Shown: positions 25,101 through 37,100 of the stretch, piece by piece
Layout of the letters: each line of letters starts with the position of its first letter
Position numbering within the stretch: the first letter of the stretch is position 1
Origin: Oryzias latipes
Taxonomy: Eukaryota; Chordata; Actinopteri; Beloniformes; Adrianichthyidae
Direction of reading: 5' to 3'
Assembly: GCF_002234675.1 (NCBI RefSeq)
Contig: NC_019869.2
Location: 9,387,015-9,451,014, forward strand
DNA length: 64,000 bases
The notes under the pieces: generated by a model
What the model was told of the DNA's origin: nothing
Database searches by the model: none
The model's input: only the letters and a program-made list of their open reading frames with translations
Translations under genes and position numbers: made by a program

Positions 25101-28100
25101 ATACAGGTGATTAACTTTTTGTTGCTTTGTGAGCAAGTTAAGTTTTTTTTTTTTTTAATCTTATGACTAACCAAATTATGGTTACAGCAGATATAATGAA
25201 TTAAATTGAAATGTAGTTATGCACTTATGTCTAACTTTTGTGTGTTGTGTTTCTCTTGTGTAGGACCACAGCCAGATCCATATGATGGCATCTGGAAGCA
25301 GATTATGCCAGGTGCAGCCCCAACCTCTCATGGCTGGGTTGGATGGGTTTCTGAGATGGAATGAAAGAGAACTTGGATATATATTGTGGCAAATGCATGA
25401 ATGCATACCTTAAATTACACTTATCTTGTCTTTAACAATCAGTTCAGCCTTCTGTCTTACTGTTGATCTGTAATGTTATTTTTTATTGTAAATGTTTGAT
25501 GTTATTTGCATACCAAAAAATTAAATGAGGCACAATTTTGACCAAAATTGTTTTATTTGTTCATCTAATTTTTTTGTGTAGTCAGTCACATTTCAACAGA
25601 AAAATATTACGAATATAACAATTATATTTAGATTTTAAGAATATGTGGAAACACTAAATTTTTCCATACTATTTGCACATTATACATTATTTACATACCA
25701 AACATTAATTCACTCTTCAAAACAAAAAAGTCCATGATAATTTGCCAAAACACGGCGGTTAAGCCAGATCTGATTCACACTGCCCATCAGTGTTCCTGAT
25801 GTGAAAGGACTTTATCCTACTGATCACTCTTTCCACCATAATTCTGAGGCGGGTGATGGCTGCGGTTTGTTCTGTTTCCTCCTTGCTGAATTGAGCTGAA
25901 AGCTTAAAAGGTCGAATGATGATCTTAGATCCAATGTCAGTTAGGAGGTCTTGAACGAGGAACTTTTGTCCGCCATGACATCGTCTCCTGGCTCCAGCAA
26001 AGGAACTTGGCTTCTAAGTCATGGATGTAATCCAAAGCCTCATCCAGAGCACCTGTGAAGATAAAGAAATTAAAAATCAGTCTTAATATATTAATGCTAC
26101 CTTTCAACACAACACAGTAATCATGTTTTGAAAAGTATGTTAAGTATTTAATTACAAATACATTTCATTTATTTTTGTTAAGGAAATTACAAAATGACAA
26201 AATACTCAATATTAATTAAATACATGTAATTAAAATAGGTGAGAGCATGAACATCTTTTATTATAAATATTAATTTGTTCAGGTAGAAATGCATTTATCC
26301 AATAACGGTACACATAGTTGACTAACGTTAACCAAACACATTATGAACAACCTTACCTGCAGGTGGGTGTGTCACGTAGTCGTGATCCATCTTTACTGTC
26401 TTAGCGTAGCCACCATGTCGCTAGTATCTTCACAGCTTAGCTGCATAGCCTGACGTTTGAGGTTCTGTCATATACTGACTCCCTTCTCAAAGGATCAGTA
26501 AAGTTGTTCCAAGGGAAAATACTCGGGGCAACACCACTCTTCAGGCGACGAACGACGCAGCCGCACCACAATCCCGGAGCGAAGTTAGTAAGTGCCGGCA
26601 GCAGAGGTTGCTACCTGTGTTTACATTAAAACTATGCCCTTCATCTCTTCAGATCGCCTATATCCATTTGGGTTTCAGGTTTGGATCCACAGGAAAATAA
26701 TGAAATGAAAGGTAAGGCTGTTTTTGGTTGGAAGACGAACAGCCTGGAACGCAACAGAGACTGCAACTCTTCGACTCTGCCATTCTTCATATCTGCTGCT
26801 ACGCTAACAGGAAGTTGTTTTACACGTCATTGACGTATTTCCGGTCGAAAAATGCGGAAGTGTGAAAAAGGTCTATTGTTAACGTTAGCTACTTCCACAA
26901 ACAACCAGTGACGTCATTCGCCGTGCGCAAGCGGGTCACTTCTGGGTCATTTTACGGTCACTGGAGATCACAAAAGTTCGCATTTAATTGGAAATGTGAA
27001 CGGCCTTGCAAAAATATCGGATTTTTTCAAAAATCTGAATTGAGCATTAAGCCCTGCAGTGTGAACGTAGCCTAATTAAGGTGCTTTTTTCTTCCCCTGA
27101 ACACGCATGTCAGCACATTGTTGTGCAAAAACTTACCAAGTCACCCAATGTATCATGATTGATACTGATATCTCATTCAAAAATTATATTGCAATTTCTT
27201 TTTGTGGATATCAATAACGGGTTTAAAAGACATCTTCCCCAAAACGTGACTTTTCTGTCAATTCTTTGCTGTATTGGGCTTTACGGAGTTAAATTTCTGG
27301 CCAAATATGTATTCACTGCATGAAAATATGAGATCAGTGTCTGTTCTACAGGAAATCCTTCCAGTTTATACAATGAGAAGGGTTTTAAATCTTGTACCTC
27401 AGGACAAGAAAGCAAAGAGCAGCTGTGTCAATGACAAATTAACGCCGGAGAACCCATGGGGTTTTTCCTTCTTTTTTTCATTTTATTTCTTTAATTTTTC
27501 TATTTTTTTACTTCTATACATAATTGCTGCTACCCAAGATTAAAAACCAAAAATAAAATTGTCAAATGAACTTTAAATGTGCAAAAGAAAATGGCTTTAG
27601 AGATTTTAATAAAATAATGCAATCATTTACATTTTGTTGATATATCAAGGATAATTCATGTTGTGTTCTGCTGTTGTACAGTTTTCTTTTGTGTTTTAGT
27701 TTCCAGATTGTTGAAAAGAATGTTTTCTATGTGTGAGTTGACATTCCTCTATTCGCTTTTGCCTCATGTGTCTTTTTTTATACCAGTTATTGTAGTTGTC
27801 GTGTCTCTGTTTTCATTTTTTCCGTCTTGACAAATATGATTACAGTTGCTTTAGGTTTGGTGAATTCTTGGTGTGTTTGCAACTTTATTTTACCTGCAAC
27901 ACATTCTGATATTCTATGGAGTGTAAGGGCCACCATAAAACATGAAAAATGGATAAGTATATGGGAATAAAGTCGTAAAATTGAGAGAGAGAGAAAGTCA
28001 CACTTTTAGGGGAGTAAAGTAGAAACTAGGAGAAAAAAAGTCAACATTTTAGGGTTGCATGTTGGTTCAATGGCTTTTGCCTCACAGTGAGAAGGCCCTG

Positions 28101-31100
28101 GTTCAAATCCAAGCTGGGACTTTTCTGTGTGGTTCTTGCAATGAGTGGGTTTTCTCCAGGCTTCCACCACTGTCCAAAGTCATGTCATAGCTTGATTTCT
28201 TACTCTAAATTGTCTCTAGGTGTGATTACGTGACCCTGCAAGTAGCCAGTCATGCAAGTCATAAAATTATAAGAATAAGTCAAACAATTCTGCAAAACAA
28301 ACTCTACAATTTACAACTATAAAGTTGTAAATGTCTCAAAAAGTCTCACAAGAAAAAAAGTCTTACCTCATCAAAAAAAAATTACATTTATCTTTTAAAT
28401 TGTTTCAATTTTCTCAAACATATAATTATTGCTGCAGACAGAAAAGTGTGGTGGACATCACTTCTGCTCAGGAATCTCACTGAATTTGCTTTACCTTTTT
28501 TGTAAATAATTATTGAATTTGTGAACTTAAACTGGAGTCATTTTGGATTTTCATGAAAATGACCAAACTAAGTTTCTTTGTTTTTTGCCAAATTCACCTG
28601 TTGGGTTGAAGTGTGGTATGTGTTTTATTTATTAAAATTGGAAAATTGGTCCAGAATTCAGCGGCCCGCTTCATCACCAGAACTCAGTCCTTCCATAACA
28701 TCACTCCCGTTCTCCAGCAGCTCCACTGGCTTCCAGTAGCTTTCAGGATTCAATTTAAACTCCTTCTCTACATGTTCAAAGCTACTGTTCAAATATAAGA
28801 GGGAGCCATAACCTGGCTCCCTCTTATATTTCTAATCTCCTCCCTATTAGCCCTCCCTCTCGCTCTCTCCATTCTTCCTCCCTTCAGCTTTCCGTCCCTC
28901 CGGCCCGTATGGTCACTATGGGGAGCCGTGGCGTCAGCCGCTCGTCTCCCCAACTCTGGAACTCTCTCCCCCCAGACCTCCGTCACAATGACTCATTTTT
29001 AATTTTTAATCTGTTTAAATTTGCTTTTCCAGATTACAATATTTCATCTGCTGTCTCATTTTATTAATGATTTGAACTTATTTATTGTTTTTAACATGTT
29101 GTGATTTTATGTTGTTTTCTTTTGAATCTGTACAGTCTCCTTGGGTGTTCTGAAAGGCGCTTTTAAATAAAATGTATTATTATTATTAAAATAGCTTTAA
29201 AACAACAACAGGATTGATCATTTAAAATACAGCCATTGCTCAGTAAAGAAGACTAAAATATATAGAACTCGCACAATAATGTGAATTTTACAGATTACCC
29301 AAAAAAACTTGCTGAAATTGTTCAAATTGTGCAAAACATTTATATAGAATTCCAAACTAAATTGTTAAGATTTCTACCAATAATCTTCCTGCTTGTGCAA
29401 AAAAGACAAAAAGCAAAATGACGCCTCAAAAGATTCCGACTTTCTGAAAAAGCAGCTGAAAGGTCAGGAAGCGTCAACAACCCCAAAATAGACTTTTGGA
29501 GGAAAAAATGAAGTGATGCACCTGAACTCCAACGCCTGAGCATGTTTCATGAAGGAAAACATGCTGAGATTGTTCATGCAGTTAAAATTTGCCGTCATGA
29601 ACTAAAACGGTACAAAAACTCCTTTATTAGAGTCATTTTGTAGGCTGATTCTTGACCCAAACACTCAAGCTTGATCTAATCAACTGTTGTAACTCTGCAC
29701 TTAAAAACGTCTCATGACATTTAAAAAGAAACGGCTCAGACTTTTTAGCTTTTCGACCTGACATTTAGAGCATCCTCAGACACACACACACACAAAAAAG
29801 TAAAAACCACTCTCCATAACCGCTGCAAGGACATGTCAGCGGAGCACAGAGAGCTTAAAAGTATGATTATGTTCTCTTTTATTTACGCAACCAAGTGTGG
29901 CAAATAGGCTGAGAATAAGTTTTAGGAAATCCATTTGCCTGTGGTTATGTCTGTAGATCTGTTTTTTTTTCTCCTGATGCTGTCCAGCTAATGTGTCTGT
30001 TTGTAAATGTTTGTTTATTGGCGTGTCACAGACGTGTGAAGGTCATGGGCACAGCAGGCGGTATGTAGGACACAATTGATCCATCAGAGGCTGCAGGACA
30101 CAACAGTGTTTTCATAAACCTTTGCTTTTAGTTTGGAGTATTTGCCCATGCTTTTCGTTGAGATTTCCTCTATTTTAGCCTTGGAGTCATATAAAGAGCA
30201 TCAGCAATGTTAAAGTTTGGACTTCGTAGCCCAATAGAAATGAGGTGAACCAGGGAAATATGGAAACAGATATGCAGCACATTTAAACTCAAAAGGTTTA
30301 AGTGGATTTATTTAGCTTTAAATTCATGAAGAATCTGCAAAACAAACAAATTAATTAAAAAAAAAAAAAGAGCTGGGTGAGAACTTCACAGCACAGGGAC
30401 CTAAAATGGCTGTGCTGCAGGAACAAAATGGAGCCTCGGCTGTGTCACTGAGCCCCCCAGGAAACTGCAGAGGCTCAGGTTAGAGAGGAAGCAGATGAAG
30501 GAGCTTGCAATTTATTCACACAGCAGTGTCATAACATCTCTGAACATCTGTGCTGCAGGAAGACGCGCAGGAGGTGATCAATCATTTCACCTGGAGAGGG
30601 AATGGACCAGAAGCAATAAAAAAAAGGGGGGCCAGAAGTTTTCGTCTACAGCATTTTTACATCGGGGAGGTTTAATGCAAAGCCGGGGAAAGGAACGGCT
30701 GCATGTTCCTCTGCTGTTCTTACCTGAAAATGGTTATAAGGGTTTCTGTGTTTATACTCCCAGGTAAAGCTGGCTGTCGATGGCCTCTGAGAGGATTATG
30801 AAAGCCATTAGACAAACAAATTCAAGCAGAACACCTAATGGAAACCGCCGATTTTCTGTCGTGAGTTTAGGTCAGCAGAAGAAAGGTTGAAGACAAGATG
30901 GGACAGACATGCCAGGTTATTTAAAAAAAGAAAAGAAAAAAAAAAGTAATTGGGAGAGATGGAGGAGAAACCGTGCAATGAGGAGAAAAAGTGAAAAAAA
31001 TAAATAAATAAATACGGAGGAAACACGAGGAAGCTAAGGGCATACCTGACAGATAATGTTGTCATAGTACGCCAGGTTGTGAGTATGAGCTTGGGGTGCA

Positions 31101-34100
31101 GGCGGGGGGGTGTCACAGAGTTTCCTTACATTTGGTTGAGAGCTGTCCGCCGTAGTTGAAACGGAGAGGCCGTCTGTCTGTGGCTCGCTGCTCTGTGTGC
31201 GGTACTTACTGCAGGGACAGAAAAAGACTTTTTTTTCCTGACGGAAACATTTGTGAACGTTCATTTTTTTAGAACTTGAAGACCCACTCTGATGTAAATG
31301 GTGTTTTTGGTGTTTTAGACATGTCCTTGGGGCATTTTTCTGATGATGGAGGACATACTGTATAAGAAAAAAATTAAGCTTAAAATTGCAGTTCTGAGTT
31401 AGTCTTTGTTCAAAGTGTTTTCTATTTTACTTGATCGTAATTATTATAAAGAAAATACACCAGGCGGGGCACAAACTCCTCCATGTTGGTTTTGGACTCC
31501 ATCCGTTGATTACTTTAGCAACACGTCATGTCCCATAGCTAAGTCTCTAATTGCTTGAGTTAGAACCCACTGCTGCCAGACGATCATAGATGCGCCACAT
31601 GACCTCTGACCTCATCTGTGCGTTTAAACTGGACACCCCTGACGTGCAAATTGTGTTCAGTGTGAACACAGCTTAGTGCATCCACTTGTAGACGACCAGA
31701 TCCACGAACGTCTTCATTCTTCTCATCCTGGCCTCTGGCTCAAAACTGTACAGCTGGATAGCTCCAGCCATTTTGTTGCACCGGAATGCATGATGTGTTC
31801 CTGCAACTGCTGGGACAACTCTCCCTAACTGGCTTTAAAGCGATACTTCCTGACTGTGTAGCCAAAGAGTGTACATGTTATTCTTGAGCTGATGGTAAAT
31901 CAAATAAAATAAATGTTAGGCTGAGCTGAAGGCTAGCAGGAGAGCGTGTGAACAGATGGATGATGGGAATGAGGGCGAGCTTGTGTTGGGCCAACACAGA
32001 GGAGAATTTCTAATGAACTGCCTTTTTTTTTTTTTTGGCTAAAAAATAAGCCATATTTAATTAAAACTTCATTGGGAATGCTTTTAAAATAAATTAAAAG
32101 ATGATCGGAGTGGGTCTTTAAATGTAGAGAATGGTTTCGAACTCTCTCACCCACCTGCGTTTGCGAAGGCGCCTGTTCTCGTTCTTGAGTTGGTAAAGTC
32201 TTTTGGCAAAAAATACTATGATCATGAAGAGCATTAGGAGCACAACAGAGGCCACGCCCACCACCATGCACAACACCTGGAACTCCGTGACAGCCCATTC
32301 GCAACGCGTGCCTTTGTTCCAGATATATTCCTGCACGTTGCACCTGGATGCATAGGGAAGAGGACATATGGGCCGCATTAGCCTTTAATATCTCCTTAGC
32401 AGTTTTAGCTTGCTGACCTGATTCATTAAAATGGCCAAACTATTATCTTCAGCATATGTTCCCACATTTTCAGTGAATTTGACTAATTCACAAACCGCGT
32501 TGAGTGACATGATGGCCTGTTCTAACGTCTGTCTAGCAAAGCAGGGATTCAGTCTACAGCATGGACCCTAATGAGATCAAGGAATCAGAGCATGTGCTCA
32601 CAGCTGTGTTTTTACTACCTGTGCTTACTTTTTCAAGTACACATTAAAATATGTGTGCATGTGATATGATTCAGAACCTGCAACACCTCCAAGCTCCTCA
32701 TGAAGCTGCAGGATTTGACAGACGGATACAAAAAAGATGTGAAGTGTGTGTTTGGACTCCTTTTTGCAAATCGATTCTGATGCCCTTCTTAATGATACTG
32801 CACTGTTGCACAATCATTCTTATTGTGTCTGTCAGCAGCTCAAAGACAAACCCCGTCTTTACCCCCTGCCTCAAAAACTAATCCTTTAGAGACCCTGTTG
32901 CGCTCTTGACCAGCCCTCCTGACACGTTAAGCCAGCCGTCTGGCTCTGTCTGCTTGTTCAGCTGCTGTTTGTCTTCATCGCCCTAAATCTTTTCTTTTGT
33001 TGGGAGATAAACACATTGGAAATGGGCCCAATACTATAAATACCTATCATCCCATACCAAAGCAATTAACTAAAAATATAAAATTTGTTTGTATTTGCTC
33101 AAATTCAGGGGAAAAGAAAGATGCTAGATGAAAATAAAAAGCTCAGCCGCTCAGTTCCAATGTACATGAATAAAGTTTTTACATCTCCCACCTGCAGAAG
33201 GCTCCACTCCCTGGTACTACGGTGCACACTCCTCCGTTGAAGCAGAAATTAGGCTCCGTGTCGCACTGAGCAACACAAACTCCAGGTCCAGAAAGTACAA
33301 AGCCCAGCCTACAACCATCTGCACCCATGGCTCCACCAACACCTAAACCCTGGTCTGGGTCTGGGCTTGGGATGGGACCAGCTGCTGGAGATGATCCAGT
33401 GTCCATTTTTGGCCCCACTTCATTAAAAACTGCCGGGGTTCCGGGCAGGAGTGGATTCTCATCATCCACATCAGGTGGAGGTGACGGAGTGGGATCGGGT
33501 GCAGGAGTTGAATCTAATGCTGAGAGATCGTCGTCAGGAGCTGGGTCGTCGTAAAAGTCAGACAGTCCCCATTGGGTGGAGTCCCCACTTTTCTGCTTTT
33601 GCGGTTTGGGGACTTTTGCCCAATCCAAAGCTACATCAGAGGGCACAACGTCTGGGGCAGGGCTATGAAACTTAACGGGGATTACATCATCGGACAAGGA
33701 ATTCCCATGAGCATCTGGTCCCCCGCCGGCAGTTAGCTCCTCTGCCACAGGTGTGCCCTCTTCAGCAAAATCTAGGTAATGGTGTTTATGAAAGCGGTGA
33801 TGTCTGGTAGAATGGAGTGGAAGGCTTGGTCTGTGTCCTGCTCCAATGAGGTGGTCCTTTTCTGCCGAGTCATCGCTAAGGACCATCCTGGTGTCCAAGG
33901 CCTCCTTGTTGACAGACGAGTGGTTGTGGTGATGATGGCGCTTGACGAGTGAATGTCTTCCTGTAAGCCAGACATAAACTTTGTTGGTGGGAGACATGTG
34001 AAACTATTGGATCAACACTAACCCTAAATAACACGCCGTTTGGCGCAAAGACCGTTTACACGATCAACGTGAATCAGCTGATCATGAAAAACAGATTTTT

Positions 34101-37100
34101 ATCCGCTGCAGAATTAGCCTGTTCATGTTGATTGTGTAAACTGCTGTAAAGTTTTGCTTATTGGCAAAAGCTGCTTTTTCCCCCGTTTTAGAATCCACTG
34201 GAATTACATTAATTGCGTAAGCGGTTAAAGAGTTACAGTCCAAGGATTGTCAACACCGGAGCTGAAGCTTCGGGTGTCAAAGAGTTAACTTTGTCAAAGA
34301 AAAAGTCTTGATTATGAGTTTATCCTTCAAAGACTGTTGTAAAGACTAAACCACTTTCAAATCAAATCAAATCAAATCGTAGTTTATTGTCATATGCACA
34401 GCTTTTATACTGACATACGAAATGTTGCTCCAGTACAAAACAACAGAAATGCATACATACAGTTCAAAGTTGCAGCAATGTTGGGCGCACCTTACTAAGC
34501 GTGGGTGTAGATGGATTACGATGTGGGGGGGGGGCATCGGTGACAAAAAAAGTATATCAACACTGCTTAATACAATGTGTGGAGACAAAAACTACACAAG
34601 TGCAGACAACAACACACTACATGAGGCCCAGTGGGTGGGAGCCTCATAGAACCATTTCTTTTTTGATCTTTAAAACAAAATTACTGTGCAGGCAGCTGGA
34701 GCATCATCAGATTTGTTTTAAATGAATAATCATTTTTCAAAGCACAGTCTTTGAAAAGTCTAATTTATTACATTTTTAAAATCGCAAATAGATATTTAGA
34801 GATTGAGTATAAATTAAAATGTGTCGAGATGTAACGATTCACTTTCCCCACCATTTGGTTCAAACCTCAATTTTTGGGTCACGATTTTGTTTTGGGTTGA
34901 TATCTGACTTGTGTATTACAAAGCAACAACAATAAATTTAGAAAAATACTTTTGTTTAAATTTGCCAGTAACAATAAAGGAAAATCTTTTAGTTGGCTCA
35001 ACACCTACCTTGTGTAATGCAATAAATATTTTAAAAAATGAATCCTTTAAAAGCTACGTTCACTCCAGGCATGCAAACGGTGTTCAAGAACGCATGATCT
35101 TGAACACACATTTAGCCAATAGTGTTCACACTGGACTGATTCTACCCAATTCTAGCACATATCAGCCACCGACAGGTTGAAAAGGCTTGGTGGGAAATGT
35201 CAAAGTGGTGCAAATCACAGCTCTGTTCCGGTACATGAAAGACTTGGTGTCATACATTTCCAAACCGCAATTATTAGGAGAACTCCATGGTCAATTTCAA
35301 ATGGGTGGCACTTCCATGATTTAAAAGGGGCGCCATATACGTCACTACTAAATGTGAGTCAACAAGTGTTCAGTGGACACTCGTTTTGCACATTCAGTCA
35401 TAGACACTTGCGTAATGACGCGTGAACACAAGCGTTTTGAACTCAGAAGTCTGAAACGTGCATTTACATAGATTTTTCATTGAAAGTGGTGCTTGAACGT
35501 GTGCGGTGTGAACCTAGCATCACACATTTTCATCAACAGACTTGTAAGCAGTAGGGATTCACTGATTCACATTCGCCACAATTTGGTTCAATGCCGAAAC
35601 AAATGGTTCCGTTTTAAACCTCGAATTGTAGCATCACATGTATTTACAGATACTTTAGGCTTCCTGCAGGTTTTTCTGAAAACATTACAGTCTTTGCATT
35701 GAACAATGTCAATTCTGACAAACATTTAGATGACTCAAGGACATTTTTCTGGCATTTGAAATAGATTTGTTCTAGCACATTTTAAAAAATGTGTTGTTTT
35801 TTTTAGAAACTATATTAGAAACTGTGGACTTGAGGATGGTGTTAAAAAGGCATTTTGCTGCACAAGATACACAGTGATGGATCCATCTGTTCTAATATCT
35901 AAGGGTGTATTCAGACTGGACACATTTGGTCCAATTAAAGTGAACCAGAGTTCGTTTCCCCCAATAATCCAGAACAAATTTTGAGTCTGAATACACCCAA
36001 GCAGACCCCAGTCTGGGAGCAGGAACTGCTCTCAGGCCCTTAGACCCATCTTTGGAGGTGGTCTTGGTTTGTATACAATCAGAGTGAGCTTCGGTTTGCT
36101 CTGAGATTCCTCAGTCTGAATACAACCCGTCCTCGGAGCGGAACAACTGGACCGAAACGGCCCCCTGTAGCTGGTGGTCACGTGATCTGAACACAGTCAA
36201 AATGTAGCAACAGATGAGCTGCGGACAAATATAAAACAACACTTGTCGCGTTATCAAAGAGGAAAAAAGGGTCCACCTTGTTAAAACGTTTATTTTGACA
36301 CCGCTGAAAATGCGTTTTATATGCATTTCTGCGTTTTGTTACCCACCATGCACTGCTGTGACGTCGTCCTAAAAGTTACCTTGTAGTTCCTGAACAGAAT
36401 TCTCTTAAAACAATCCTGTAACACCACAGCAATGAGACACAGCAACTCATTGCAATGTGGTTGGATGAATGCAGACTCATTAAAACAACTTTTATTTGAT
36501 AGACATTGCTTTTCTCACTGTTTTCCTGACAATCTATGTGTCAAACACTCATCAGTAACTTCTTGGCTGTCTTTTTGTCAGTAAGTGCCCTGCAGCACGA
36601 TGCCTCCACCGGACCAAAGAAGCGACTAAAACGTTTTGAGCCTGACGTTGATACAGACAAAATTTGTGAACGAAATATAAAGTTTAAATGAACTAAAAGC
36701 AGGACTTTCATAATTTCTGCTTCTAGTTGCTTAACCCCGCCCTCGTAATTCCTGACCAATGAGGGAAGAGATCTTTAGTCAGATTGTTTTGTTTACAAGG
36801 TTTAGTCCGGAACAGGAAAGTCCCCATGATGGCAGTCTGACTACAGACCAAACACAAGGTTCAGGACTCGATCCGGACCAAAATAAGCGGACTGGGTCAG
36901 GACCAAACAGTTTTCCCAGTCTGAATACACCCTAAGGCCTTGATCAGGTCAGGATTTAGAGTTAAAGCATAGAGGCTAACTGGTAAAGCTCATGTCCTGC
37001 ACGTGGTAATCTGCAAGCAGAGAAGCAAACAGACTCATGTTTTTTTTAAACAAAGAGTGTTAAATAAAAATTTGCTGCAGATTTTTTTCCTGACAATGAA

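Larger units (their letters stand above)
22982..27074. mobile_element. Decayed ISL2EU-like two-gene DNA transposon
   Basis: Perfect 20-bp inverted ends GGCTACGTTCACACTGCAGG lie at 22,984-23,003 and, inverted, at 27,053-27,072, each flanked by TA. The 4.09-kb interior has two converging coding remnants: a SWIM-zinc-finger gene on plus (from 23,993) and a DDE endonuclease C-terminus on minus (ending 25,759). A SWIM/YqaJ-type protein plus a DDE_Tnp_4-type transposase is the layout I know for ISL2EU elements; the name is inference. Both genes are broken. The element lies entirely within CSPG5 intron 4. Confidence 0.8.

Noticed and set aside
28045..28130. Possible tRNA gene (GGTTCAAATCC)
   Set aside because: Part of a dispersed fish repeat also found at 58,683; no intact acceptor stem.
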